DNA from: Symbiodinium kawagutii
Lineage: Eukaryota; Sar; Dinophyceae; Suessiales; Symbiodiniaceae
Length of the DNA stretch: 64,000 bases
Direction: 5' to 3'
Assembly: GCA_009767595.1 (NCBI GenBank)
Contig: VSDK01006579.1
Coordinates: forward strand, 190,350 to 254,349
The notes under the pieces were generated by a model, which was not told the DNA's origin, did no database searches, and worked only from the letters and a program-made list of their open reading frames with translations. Made by a program: the position numbers and the translations under genes. Positions 33,367 through 42,780 of the stretch are shown in pieces; the first letter of the stretch is position 1; every line of letters starts with the position of its first letter.

Positions 33367-34308
33367 TTGTTGCGCCAAGGACTGGTTGATTTGCTTGAAG
33401 TTGGTTTGAGGTTGATGTTGGACTGAAATCGGTAAGATTTGGTCGAAATTTGTGGGTTGTTTTTTTCGAAGTCGGCTTGCTGGGATGGCTTCCGAACTAG
33501 TATCCGAGGTCGGAGATCATTCGAAACTAAGGAGCGATTGTAAGTCATGTTGATGTGTCCTGGATGATGCTGCTTGATGCTTACCGGCTTCGTGGTGAAT
33601 CATTTCCCCAGCAGGTTTGTTGGTGTTAACCGTTAACCTCTAAACAAGAACCCCCCTCTTTCAAACCCACCCCAATCACCCTGGAAAAAGTTGTCTGGAG
33701 GATAGACGATTGAGAAATCCAATTGGCAGGAAATCCAGAATCTACTTTGGTACTGCTAAATGAATTGCCTAATTGTTAAGGATATGTCTTTTACCAAAAT
33801 TGGTCACCCCAAAATTTGTGGCATACTTTATTGAGAGGGGCTTTCTTATTGCGAACCGGCCACCTGGCATACTTTATTGAGAGGGGCGTTCTTTTTTCAG
33901 AGGTTGACATTCAGGGAGCCAGGCAGCCCAACAACCAGCCAAGCAACCAACCTTGTTGCACAGTGTGAGAAGCATGGTGCCCATGTGCGCACCAACCTTG
34001 TTGAGTGGTCAGAGTCGAGTCGTGGAAAACATCCATTTCGACCTTAAGTAGAAGTGAATCCATTGATGGCATGCAAATCAATATTCGTCTTTAAGAGTAA
34101 AATCTTGATTTTATTGGGGTACCCCTTTATCCCATGTGTGTTGACAAATATATCTCAAATCAAATAATCTACATGTTTTTTTGGATACAAAGCGAGAATG
34201 CACGACTTTGACTGGTATACCCTGCAACATTGACCCCCTGTTGTTGGCTGGCCATCCGCCATCCTTAGCTTCTCTGGGCTGACCATGGGGGCACAGCACA
34301 CAGGTCAC
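33367..34308. other. Intron-like sequence
   Basis: Direct repeat catactttattgagaggggc at about 33823 and 33868. A minus-strand open stretch at 34120-34308 continues past the exon donor but lacks codon bias. Confidence 0.35.
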
Positions 34309-34365
34309 CGGGCTGGCCTTTGGAATCCTTTTATGAAGCAAGTGCTGCACCGTTCCGGAAGCATC
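34309..34365 (-). CDS. Coding exon, minus-strand giant gene
   Basis: 57 nt; acceptor GGCACCAG|G, donor AGCCCG|GTGACC. Reads MLPERCSTCFIKGFQRPA with strong third-position G/C and two cysteines. The same frame is open upstream to an ATG at 34437 and would give a hydrophobic N-terminus (MTPGNHVRVLLLVVFTSAF). A separate gene start with a signal peptide is thus an alternative. Confidence 0.45.
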
Positions 34366-34529
34366 CTGGTGCCCAGGCGGTGCGGAAAGGCGCTGGTGAA
34401 AACCACCAGGAGCAGCACCCGCACGTGATTCCCAGGTGTCATCAAAATGAATCAACTGGATGATGACGAGCTTGAAATCGAGAGAAATCCTTCGCTCTTA
34501 AGGAGGACACCCCCCAAACCCCCAGAAAA

Positions 34530-34660
34530 AAAATCATTATTACTCGTTCGTTCTTGAGAAACCAACCATTTTGGGGGGTCCCCTATGGTTGTGAATTACA
34601 AGTCAGGGAACTGTTGGAAAGATGTGTAAAAACATAGCGCCTATGGCTTGAGAACCTGAG
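34530..34660. repeat. Family 1 element remnant at an exon edge
   Basis: 34550-34590 carries gttcttgagaaacc and ggggggtcccctatgg. The stretch ending 34655, cctatggcttgagaac, is a family 1 terminal repeat that provides the GTTCTCAAG donor of the minus exon 34656-34895. Confidence 0.6.
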
Positions 34661-34895
34661 AATTGATGGGAATCCATGGGAGTCCTCTGATTTGGGGTCG
34701 CTATCAGGAAGCAAAAATTGGGGTTGCTTCAAGTCGGCGATGGATTGGATGGCGCCGGTAGTGACGGGTCCAGGCTGGTCATCCTTCAACCCATGAGCTT
34801 CGGGGAGAGCTAGCCATGGGATCCATGGATCTTCAGCCGTTGCCCCTAACACATCCAGCAGGAAAGCGTTCGTAGCTGCGAACCGTAGCCACCAG
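34656..34895 (-). CDS. Coding exon (240 nt), minus-strand giant gene
   Basis: Longest clear exon. Acceptor ACTTGCAG|, donor TTCTCAG|GTTCTC, the donor lying in a family 1 terminal repeat. Translation starts WWLRFAATNAFLLDVLGATA, then EDPWIPWLALPEAHGLKDDQ, and ends DPKSEDSHGFPSIL. Hydrophobic first third, acidic second half. No named domain recognised. Phase fits both neighbours. Confidence 0.6.
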
Positions 34896-35483
34896 CTGCA
34901 AGTTCGGCATCAAAATAACGGTCCGTTGTTCATCAAGAAATTCTAATATCTACACTTATTACACTTACTACACTTCAAGGCTCGGTGATCTGCAGGCCTC
35001 AATCCTGAGAAGATATCAACCGTTTGTTAGGCGAGGTATAACAGTTGCTAACCATCATCAACCGCTGTCATATCTACAGAAGGTGAGCCGAAGTCAACTT
35101 CAGAATGGATCCATCGAAATCCGTGGGTAAACAACAACACGGTTGTTAATAGTTGGTATTGATAATTGTCAAAAATAAATATGGTTAAGCATGGTATGGT
35201 TGATTGTCAATGACAATTGACCGGCATAATAATCAATGATATGACTTGTCATCCTTGACAATCAACATCATGATGATTTACCATCATTGACACTATAGGG
35301 AACCAAGACATACGGTACTGACGATTGACGATCCATTCGGATTCAACATGCATCTCAACTACTGTATATGATACAGAACTATACGTGTTGTTGATTCCAC
35401 ATATTCAGCGGACAATGAAGTCATTCCACCGCAACTGGTAAAGAGTAAGTGGATTTAAGAGTACAACTATATTCTTGGAACCC
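34896..35483. other. Intron-like sequence
   Basis: Rich in ATTGACAAT/TGACAATCA words at 35150-35300. No coding signal. Confidence 0.4.
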
Positions 35484-35604
35484 TGTGGCAGTGGGTCAAA
35501 ACCCTTAGTCCCCCTGGTTCCCTCACCATTGACCATTGTTTTCCCTATGAAATTGTTGGTTATTTCCGCCATTGGTTGGTTGATTAATACTGACCCATAG
35601 CCAT
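35484..35604. repeat. Inverted-repeat element, family 3, beside an exon
   Basis: tgtggcagtgggtcaaaacc to ctgacccatagccatctg. Its right end lies about 25 bp from the exon at 35630-35703. Confidence 0.85.
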
Positions 35605-35629
35605 CTGAAATGTATCTGTAGCCAGGCAC

Positions 35630-35703
35630 CGCAGCCAGCTCGAACTCGTGCCCTCCAGTGCCTTCAGCGGTTTATTCACATAGGGCGCGTTGGCCACCAC
35701 TTC
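35630..35703 (-). CDS. Coding exon, minus-strand giant gene
   Basis: 74 nt; acceptor CTCCAG|G, donor GCTGCG|GTGCCT. Reads EVVANAPYVNKPLKALEGTS then SSWL. The frame stays open to about 35605, at the edge of a family 3 element, so the true donor might be in that element. Other frames are closed. Confidence 0.55.
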
Positions 35704-36148
35704 CTGGAGGACAACAACTGGGTTGGCCATAAACAGCAAGACTGGTTGGTGATTAAAGTAATGGCTAATCAATGCTTACAATGGCAAAGTAATAATGATA
35801 ACTTTACTGGTTGGTGGTTGGTCACCTGAAAAAAATGTTAATCAACCAACATCAACCAAGCATCGCTTAATACATGTGGGAAACTTAAAAATGTGAATAA
35901 AACTACCAACCGGGAGAACAATGATAGCAACAAAGAAACTGAACACAGAACCATTGTATTGCACCTCTTATTGTTAGTTGTCATTCCAACTATTGTCAAA
36001 AACAAAACATGAAAAACGACATGAACAACAGCAAGTCCTGCAAGATCAAAAGTAGTAGTAACCACACCAAGAACAAGAAAAAAACACCCCAACAAAAATC
36101 ACTGCAACAAACTCCAAGGTCCAAAATCATCTGCTGTTGGTTGTCGAC
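35704..36148. other. Intron-like sequence
   Basis: A-rich on plus (AAGAACAAGAAAAAAAC). Not supported as coding. Confidence 0.35.
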
Positions 36149-36249
36149 TTGGCTCGCAACCATGCCCCTGTCATTGCCCAAAAAATCAAGACATGCACTC
36201 GGATGCAAACAAGGCGGCGCGCCATGGGTGAATAGTTGCCCATAATCCA
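36149..36249 (-). CDS. Coding exon, minus-strand giant gene
   Basis: 101 nt; acceptor CAGTTCAG|, donor AGCCAA|GTCGAC. Reads DYGQLFTHGAPPCLHPSACL then DFLGNDRGMVASQ. Two bases at the start and phase 0 at the end join both neighbours in frame. Confidence 0.5.
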
Positions 36250-36746
36250 CTGAACTGGAAGTATGAGTTTTACAATACGGGCTAATTTTGATGAGTCATG
36301 CTTAGCTGGCTGGCTGCTGGCTGGTGATACATGCAACAGTCGTGAATTGTGGCGATCCATGGCAAATCGATGGTTAATATCAAATCCCCTATTGCATGGA
36401 AATTTCGACCAACAGCCTACGCTATGCATCTTGGTCGCGACACGCCTAGCCAGGCAACCAAGGGATTGAGAACAGTTGATTGGATTGTTTGATGAACAAG
36501 AGTTCTACTCCATATCTAGTCTCAGTTGTGGGTCCAAGAGTGGTGAACCCCAAAAGCTAGTGGTTAAAAGCTAGTAAAGGAAGTTGTTGCAATGGGTGAA
36601 CTATGAACAGTAACGAATGTTTAGCTAACTAGTGATCAATTAACGATGAACAACTAGTGGTGACAAACTAGTGGTTCAAAACTAGTGGTGAAAAGCTAGT
36701 CAGTGGTCTCCCTGAGTGAAGGGTTGTCGGCTGGTTGGTCGACCAC
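36250..36746. other. Intron-like sequence
   Basis: aactagtggt-type short repeats at 36540-36700. Nothing coding. Confidence 0.4.
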
Positions 36747-36845
36747 CTCGTAGCCAAGCTTCCATGGGAAACGAGAGCGCCACAGTGCTCCCAGCAGGGG
36801 TGGTACCATGCACTTCCAGCCACACGGTTTCCACCTGCCACACTG
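36747..36845 (-). CDS. Coding exon, beta-strand-rich, minus-strand giant gene
   Basis: 99 nt; acceptor CCCTTCAG|, donor TACGAG|GTGGTC. Reads VWQVETVWLEVHGTTPAGST then VALSFPMEAWLR. Alternating hydrophobics and TPAGSTVALSF resemble strands of an Ig- or cadherin-like repeat. Very strong third-position G/C compared with the other frames. Confidence 0.6.
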
Positions 36846-38021
36846 CTGAAGGGTAGGATGAACAGCCAAGGAACCAACCATGATGCTTGTTTGATGCTTG
36901 TTGATGGCAACTTCGAATATTTCATCCACAAACATGGGGAGATCTATGATCAAGTAGTTGATCCTTAGTTGATCCCTTGAACAAATATGTGTAATAAGAT
37001 CATTATACGGGTAAAGATTTTGTCAAAGGGTAAGTAGCAACGGTGATGATTCGCCTACAGGTACTGAACAACCACCCTGCAAGATGAGCCAGCGTCATGA
37101 GCTAAGAGCGTGGACCTTACGGCGAGCAGAGGATCCAACGGCTTCATTGTTAATGATGGCTGACATTGACGGAAAATCATTGATGATAGTTCATGATACT
37201 GAATTAATGATTAATGAATCATGATTGTTTATGATATTTCATGATATATGATTAATGCTTGGTGGTTATACTTGATGATAATTCATGATTCATGATACTT
37301 ACTGAACAATTCATACTGATAATTGCTGATACTTCATGATACTTAATGAATGATGTTCAGTGATGACTGATGCCATTGCTGAAAATCCGTGCTTGGACCA
37401 TTCCCATGGTTGGTAAATGCACAAACAGATTGAACATGGGAGATCTTCTGCTTACTCCAGGATGACTGGCATTTGGTTAGAAGCCTTCTGGTAGCTTCTG
37501 GCCTCGCTGCCCCCTTAATACCGCCTTTAAAGGGCTATATAGCGTAAAAAGCTCTGGGTACCCCTGGCTCGAAGCAGCTCCCTCCCAATCAACAGCCAAA
37601 TGATGACATGAGCTAATCATCACCACAATTGAACATGGCCGCATACATGAGAGCAACCATTCAATCTGCTTGGTCAACGACATCCTGAATAGACCACCCG
37701 CTGCGAGAAAAGTTGTCAAACCAAACAAACAAAAAACTGGCGTCAAAGATTTCCTTCCCTCGTCCATCCCTGAGATTATGAACTAGTTGTTCTCATATTT
37801 TTTGAAGAAAGAATATAAGAAAAGCAACTTCCCTTTCCTAGAGTCAAGTTTTTATCTTTCGCACCAAACACCCGTCTGAGTTCCACTTCAACCACAGTAG
37901 ATCGCTTGCGATAGGCCTTGCCGGAGAACCTTAAAGTTATGATCCAAAAAAAGAACCAGCATTAGGAAATGGGTTAAACCGCGGTTGCCAAACATGACAG
38001 CAGCCGAACAGAACACCGGGC
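36846..38021. other. Intron-like sequence with a weak exon candidate
   Basis: 37150-37350 is TGATACTTCATGAT-type A/T-rich repeat. Minus-strand 37500-37700 is open (MSLTKQIEWLLSCMRPCSIV) with an acceptor TCTCGCAG| but a poor donor; not counted as an exon because neighbours join in phase without it. Confidence 0.35.
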
Positions 38022-38132
38022 CTGAGGAGGGGTTCCCCTGAATTTCAGGCGATTTCGGTTGGATTTCTTCTCCTCGAGCAGCAAAGAATGGCGAAGCCCG
38101 GTGCACCAGCAGTGGCGACCGATCAGTGAACA
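38022..38132 (-). CDS. Coding exon ending at a probable GC donor, minus-strand giant gene
   Basis: 111 nt; acceptor CCCATAG|, donor CCTCAG|GCCCGG (GC). Reads FTDRSPLLVHRASPFFAARG then EEIQPKSPEIQGNPSS. The GC donor is preferred over CCCG|GTGTTC because it restores phase with the exon at 36747-36845. Confidence 0.5.
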
Positions 38133-38493
38133 CTATGGGCGTCCGTTCGCAGTTCGCAGTTCTCCCCAGTTGGGAATCCTCTGTACGGTGGATTGAACCA
38201 CTTGAGAAGTCATCATTTTGAAATCACGACACTTGTACCAATAGTTGGTGTCAACCAATCATGCTTAGACAATCACTTCTCAGTTTGAGAATTAACCAAT
38301 TCATTGTCAATCAAATCGAAAAAGCATTGGAATCATGAATTTCCGCTTGAATCCCACTAGATTTGATCGACTCTCATTAGATCATTGATTGACTCCCATT
38401 AGTTAACCAATTCTAATCCCCACTTGAATCCCGTTAGATCATGAATTTTTGCCTTCCGGCTAGCACTCGCTACAGCAGCTTCGCCGCTATGAC

Positions 38494-38583
38494 CTGCCGC
38501 TAAGATCACCGAGCTCCAGGCATAGTCGTGGTCGAAGTCCAGCCAGTCGGGTAGAGGGCCACCCCCTCTCACAGTTGCCTTGG
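38494..38583 (-). CDS. Coding exon with He_PIG loop, minus-strand giant gene
   Basis: 90 nt; acceptor GCTTGGCAG|, donor GCGGCAG|GTCATA. Reads KATVRGGGPLPDWLDFDHDY then AWSSVILAA. GGPLPDWLDFD is the hallmark loop and strand of CADG/He_PIG repeats, while the usual FSGTP is replaced by WSSVIL, so this repeat is diverged. Phase fits both sides. Confidence 0.7.
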
Positions 38584-38818
38584 CTGCCAAGCAGTAGGGA
38601 AGAAATTCGAGTGGTGTACTTTTGGGTTGCAAATATGTATGTCTGTATATAATATAATATGTAGATATAGATTGAAGGATAGATAGAAAGATAGAAAGAT
38701 ATGTAATCATAGATTCACGTGATCGTGAAGTGCGTACATTTGAAGATATATCTGATGTATAAAGATGCATGATGCACTCTACATGTAGGTCACGTGATAT
38801 CTGTGCAAACATTAGCTG
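38584..38818. other. Intron-like sequence
   Basis: Contains GATAGAAAGATA microsatellite-like sequence (38665-38705). Confidence 0.4.
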
Positions 38819-39103
38819 GCGTCTCCTGCCACTGTGTGAGCTATCCAGCCACCAGCTGAGAAGCTTGGGGTCATCTTGGGACCTGACTGTTGGGTTCTCA
38901 AGCCATTGGGTAGCCCAAAAAATGAGGTTAGTTAGGTAATTACTATAGAAATGATTGCTGTTGGATGACGAAACATGGTTGGTTTGCTAAGTTTGCTACT
39001 AGAAATGACTGCTGTTGGATGGATGATAAGTCTGCTGTCTCCAAGTTGACTTGAGAACTGGCAGCTATGCAACCGAATCAGAGCCGCGATTCTATAAGGT
39101 GGG
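38819..39103. other. Two exon-like segments flanking a family 1 element, open on both strands
   Basis: Plus: WRLLPLCELSSHQLRSLGSS (from ATTAG| to GTTGG|GTTCTC), then across the element CTTGAG| to ESEPRFYK|GTGGGC, in phase. Minus: IAALIRLHSC|, then TQQSGPKMTPSFSAGGWIAH, also in phase. The terminal repeats are symmetric and provide GTTCTC and TTGAG sites for either direction. Only one strand can be real; the surrounding exons are minus. Confidence 0.4.
38891..39060. repeat. Inverted-repeat element, family 1, acting as an intron
   Basis: tgggttctcaagccattggg to aagttgacttgagaactg. Essentially the entire putative 160-bp intron between two open segments is this element. Confidence 0.75.
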
Positions 39104-39296
39104 CCGGGTGAAAACCAGCTGCCGTTGGGCTAGTTCACTAGGGTAAGTACCAGTTCTGGTAGATATGACTAGGGTAAGTACCTGGCAAATGGTACTATAG
39201 TAGCTATAATCATAGTTAAGTGCCAGTTATAGCTATAGTAGATATGACTCTAGTTCAGCGGCCTTAAAAACCGACTGATAACGTTTGGGGGCCCAC
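39104..39296. other. Intron-like sequence
   Basis: agtaccagttctggtagatatgact-like direct repeats (39140-39250). Confidence 0.4.
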
Positions 39297-39407
39297 CTTG
39301 TGCCAATGGATACATCCGCACGAAGGAAAATCGTTTCGGATTTGCACAAGAAATGATGTTCATCCCAGCTGGGACGAAAGCAACCCTCCGTGGAATCGAG
39401 GTTCCCC
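39297..39407 (-). CDS. Coding exon, minus-strand giant gene
   Basis: 111 nt; acceptor GTGTTTCAG|G, donor GCACAAG|GTGGGC. Reads GTSIPRRVAFVPAGMNIISC then ANPKRFSFVRMYPLAQ. Ends in phase with the He_PIG exon at 38494-38583. An acceptor 34 nt further upstream (ACTTAG|) would add SSHVTWFPSCVS. Confidence 0.55.
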
Positions 39408-39823
39408 CTGAAACACAGCTTGGGAACCAGGTGACATGGGATGAACCATCTAAGTTGAGCAGGATTATTGTGATCATCATGCCCTAGCCAGCAAAACCTT
39501 TTTTGTTGGTTCAAACATTGACCCTTCCGACGGCAGATCGATGTAAAAATAAAATACCCATTGTTGACAGGCTTTAAAATTCCAGCTACGGTAACACTGG
39601 CCACAGCTTTTAGACACGGATCTCCCATTAAGCAACCATATCTTGCCATGAACCATTCTCAAGAAGTTGATATTAACCATCAATTAAACACTCATTAACC
39701 ATTATATAAGTAGCCATTAACTAATTTTTAATTCACATTAATTATCCATCATCAACTAATCACCCACTATCAACCATTCCAAACACTTCCCAACCGGCTC
39801 CACCCGAGTACTCAGGCCGTGAC
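39408..39823. other. Intron-like sequence, possible missed exon
   Basis: 39535-39640 is open on minus in two frames (AVASVTVAGILKPVNNGYFI or SCGQCYRSWNFKACQQWVFY). The second has a PAN-like look but poor third-position bias. An exon here is needed to reconcile phases of its neighbours. Confidence 0.3.
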
Positions 39824-39969
39824 CTCGAAATGAATGTTCCCCGCAGTGGAGCGCCCGTGGGGGCTTGCAGCCAATGTGTCTGGCAGCACGTGCACCTCAA
39901 CGGTTGAAATCTTGGAGCATCGTTGGAAGGTGTGCTTTGTGTACACGTGCACAAGCATTAGAAATACAT
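39824..39969 (-). CDS. Coding exon, beta-strand-rich, minus-strand giant gene
   Basis: 146 nt; acceptor TGGATAG|, donor TTCGAG|GTCACG. Reads VFLMLVHVYTKHTFQRCSKI, then STVEVHVLPDTLAASPHGRS and TAGNIHFE. STVEVHVLPDTL and TAGNIHFE fit edge strands of an extracellular repeat. An in-frame stop lies just after the donor, supporting the boundary. Confidence 0.6.
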
Positions 39970-40050
39970 CTATCCATTGAAATCTAGACATACAGATGTA
40001 CATATCCGTATCTGTACATCAAAATATAGATTCATATAAGTAAAACATAT

Positions 40051-40081
<31 letters not shown>

Positions 40082-40203
40082 CATATATATAAGTAATAAT
40101 ATATATACATTATAACTATACGTATACATATATATATACAATTATGTAAACATGTATGCACATGATGTACATCTAGCATCTTATAGTATAACCCGAAAAA
40201 ATC
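39970..40203. repeat. (TA)n-rich tract
   Basis: Dense TA/TATACA repeats at 40050-40140 inside the intron. Confidence 0.8.
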
Positions 40204-40337
40204 CTGGTGTCACTTCTATTCCAACACGCTGCAGCTGCTGCTCCACCCGCTGCCAAGGCACGAAGGGCATGCGCAGCGGCACCTTGACTCGGGGAAATTC
40301 CACCGAGATCTTCGATGGAGCGTCCGAGGTCTTAGTC
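40204..40337 (-). CDS. Coding exon with probable GA donor, minus-strand giant gene
   Basis: 134 nt; acceptor GCGGCAG|G, donor CACCAG|GATTTT. Reads TKTSDAPSKISVEFPRVKVP then LRMPFVPWQRVEQQLQRVGI and EVTP. Alternate hydrophobic KISVEFPRVKVPLRM is strand-like. The GA donor gives correct phase with the next exon. The plus strand has a strong GTGAGT but its translation is an unlikely Cys/Ser string (CCSTRCQGTKGMRSG). Confidence 0.55.
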
Positions 40338-40805
40338 CTGCCGCTGGTGGTGCGGGTGAGTTTTAATAATGATTAATTAACCAATGTCAACCACCAATAG
40401 CCATTTTTAATAACCATAAACTATTGTTTTTTGTTTCTTAATAGTGGTGAATTAACCAATGTCAACCATGGGTATGGAAAGAAGATGAAAGAAGAGAATC
40501 TCGAGTTTATAGCCTTTGTGGTGTTTCGCTGTTGACAGCTGGTAGCCATGATCAAATTACTCAAGTGCTTAGTTAGTCATCTGGAGATCGGCTAATCCTG
40601 GAGCTACAGTTGGGAGATCGGGAGCGAAATCCAAGAGAAGACCGAAGAACAACTGGTTTCCCGAAGATATTAGTTCATCAATACCAACCATCCCAAAGTC
40701 ATCCAAAATCATTGGTTGGAAGTTCCAACATGTGAATCAAATCACCAACCAGATCAAAAATATCAGAAGGAGGGCTACATTATCGTTCTGAAGTTTAGTG
40801 CGACC
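40338..40805. other. Intron-like sequence
   Basis: Direct repeat of gaattaaccaatgtcaacca at 40370-40470. Phases of the flanking exons disagree, so a small exon may be missed. Confidence 0.35.
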
Positions 40806-40937
40806 TATGGCACTGGCTCAAAACCCTTAGTCCCCCTGGTTCCCCTACTATTAACCAGGCTGTTTTCCCTATGAAATTGTTGGTGGAAATCCACCATGAA
40901 CATTGGTTGCTTAATTGCTTGACCCAGCTTGCCCTAC
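40806..40937. repeat. Inverted-repeat element, family 3, abutting an exon
   Basis: tatggcactggctcaaaacc to gcttgacccagcttgcc. Its last bases form the GTAGGGCAAGCTGGG donor of the minus exon 40938-41022. Confidence 0.85.
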
Positions 40938-41022
40938 CAGTCGAGGAGATCATGCCGATGAGGACACAATCCTTTGCCGTCATGTTTCTATCAACACTGA
41001 CGCATGTGAATGTCAGCAAACC
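40938..41022 (-). CDS. Coding exon, donor supplied by a family 3 element, minus-strand giant gene
   Basis: 85 nt; acceptor TTGCCAG|G, donor GACTG|GTAGGG. Reads GLLTFTCVSVDRNMTAKDCV then LIGMISST; it is the only open minus frame. The plus strand is also open (EEIMPMRTQSFAVMFLSTLT, donor AATAG|GTCAGG), so strand rests on phase with the exon at 41891-41967. Confidence 0.5.
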
Positions 41023-41890
41023 CTGGCAATACGAGCACCTGAGCTGTGCTTCAATAGGTCAGGTGTCATGGTTCTCAGAATCGAACGAGACGGATGTAAT
41101 CATCAATGTTTTTGGTGATGTATTGATTATTGATTCCCAAGGCCATTCATATTGATGAATAAACGTTTGTTGTTGTTCTTCTTCTTCTTCTTGTCGCTTC
41201 TCATCATCAAATGGGTATTGTATGTGTGATAACTTTCCAGATGCTCCATGTCATATTTACCAACATTTAACTCAAAATGACCCAGGTATGTAGTGAAATA
41301 TGCCTTACCTGGAATATCTGGGCTTGCTGATTTTTGTCATTCTTCCCATTGTGGCGTTTCATCCCTTTTGATCCCTATGTTCTTTGGTTTATCTCCCCAC
41401 TCTGGTGGACTTATCCCCGAACAAGACACTTCCCGATTTTGCAAATTCAACCCTGGCATAAAATACAACTTTGATCAACTTTGATCCCATGAACAAACCA
41501 TGATTGAGCTTTGATGTTTTAGTTAATCCTGAACCCCTTACCATGAAACCCCATGATTGAAGAGTCTTGTCCCCGGTCAGGGCATGGGGTCAATGCACCC
41601 AACGTTTGCCGAGGTAGCCCGGCTTCCCGTCTGGACCTTAACAGAATCCGGCCTTAGTTCATCTTAGTTCCGCAATCTTAGATATGCCTGTGGATCCCAT
41701 AAATGACTAAGCTAGCCTTTGATGGGATGTTCATCCATCCATTTCTTGACTAATTCTCGCTCGCAATGTTACAGTTGAACTATATCCTCTGAAGAATTGT
41801 TGGTCACTCTCCCCTATTACAAACCATTAATCGCAATCAATCAAACCCACTACATCCAACATCCAACAGCCACAGCTTACATCGACCGAC
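41023..41890. other. Intron-like sequence
   Basis: (TTC)n run at 41180-41193. No supported coding. Confidence 0.35.
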
Positions 41891-41967
41891 CTTGGGGTGG
41901 TTGACCATCTCGGATGAGGAGCCGCTTAGCCGCCAGCTGGGAGGGTTGAGCGTTGGGGGAGTTGGCA
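41891..41967 (-). CDS. Coding exon, possible He_PIG-like loop, minus-strand giant gene
   Basis: 77 nt; acceptor TTCTGTAG|, donor CCCAAG|GTCGGT. Reads PTPPTLNPPSWRLSGSSSEM then VNHPK. PPSWRLSGSS is a weak match to the PSWLxFSGTP region. Phase 0 at the end fits the exon at 40938-41022. Plus-strand alternative: WLTISDEEPLSRQLGGLSVG. Confidence 0.45.
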
Positions 41968-42147
41968 CTACAGAAACCCGTTGGACTCCATGTTGCAAGC
42001 GCTCTGCGGCTATTATTCCCTATCATTGTATAGTATTGTTGGTTATTGTGTATTGTTGCTTAGTGTATATTGTTGGTTGCTATTGTTGGTTGCTATTGTT
42101 GGTTGCTATTGTTGGTTGTTATTGTTGGTTATTACCCCCATAGAATT
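41968..42147 (+). repeat. TATTGTTGGTTGC short repeat
   Basis: At 42040-42135 the 13-bp word tattgttggttgc recurs about five times. Confidence 0.8.
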
Positions 42148-42264
42148 ACCGTCTGGTAAACTAACCTGGCAATGGAAAATCCTCCATCTATTGCTAGTTT
42201 CCCAGGGTTTCACCAGAAAATATGGTGAAAATCCAGCTAGCCAGGTTAGTTTACCGGAGGGTAA
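42148..42264. repeat. Inverted-repeat element, family 2
   Basis: accgtctggtaaactaacct to aggttagtttaccggagggt; the best-preserved pair of ends of this family. Confidence 0.85.
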
Positions 42265-42292
42265 TGGTTATTCTTGATCCAACTCGCCATAC

Positions 42293-42412
42293 ATGGCTGT
42301 GAGTCAAAACCCCCTACCCCTGTTTCCCCTATCATTGACCATTGTTTCCCCTATTATTGTTGGTAAATCCTCCATTAGTTGGTTGGTTATTCTTGATCCA
42401 ACTCGCCATATA
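42293..42412. repeat. Inverted-repeat element, family 3
   Basis: atggctgtgagtcaaaaccc to ttgatccaactcgccat; its right end is 11 bp from the exon at 42423-42536. Confidence 0.8.
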
Positions 42413-42422
42413 TTCACCACAC

Positions 42423-42536
42423 CATTCTGGTGGAAGCGCATCGTTGCAACCTGCTGCATACCCCCCCCCCGCAGCGTGCCTCGGCAGTGACCCCTCCAGA
42501 GCCGACACCGCGACACTGTGACACCCAAGGAGGGCG
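42423..42536 (-). CDS. Coding exon, minus-strand giant gene
   Basis: 114 nt; acceptor GATTCCCAG|, donor AGAATG|GTGTGG. Reads PSLGVTVSRCRLWRGHCRGT then LRGGGMQQVATMRFHQN. Third positions are strongly G/C and the pattern is strand-like. A 10-base homopolymer within it (42464-42473) is a possible sequencing-error site. Phase fits its neighbours. Confidence 0.5.
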
Positions 42537-42548
42537 CTGGGAATCATG

Positions 42549-42740
42549 TGGTGGTTTCGAGCTAGTCAGGACTTGGGGACCCCAAGTTATGCTTGGTTTA
42601 TAGTGGCTAATACTGGTTAATAGTAGGGGGATGATAAGCAACAATGATGGTTAAACAACTTCTAGTTGGGTTGTTATCATAACTGGTCAATAACCTGGAT
42701 GACAACTGTGGGTACCCCTATGGCTTGAGAAAACCTCCAT
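42549..42740. repeat. Inverted-repeat element, family 1, between two exon candidates
   Basis: gtggtggtttcgagctagtc to ctatggcttgagaaaacctc, 190 bp. On plus, the flanks also join in frame across it (..GRWESCG| to NLHVAMVCHGVVVQLQPWWL). Confidence 0.75.
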
Positions 42741-42780
42741 GTGGCCATGGTATGCCATGGTGTCGTAGTGCAACTCCAAC

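Noticed and set aside
40235-40355. Plus-strand exon with a strong GTGAGT donor
   Set aside because: Its translation is a low-complexity Cys/Ser/Arg string, while the minus frame is strand-like and phase-compatible downstream.
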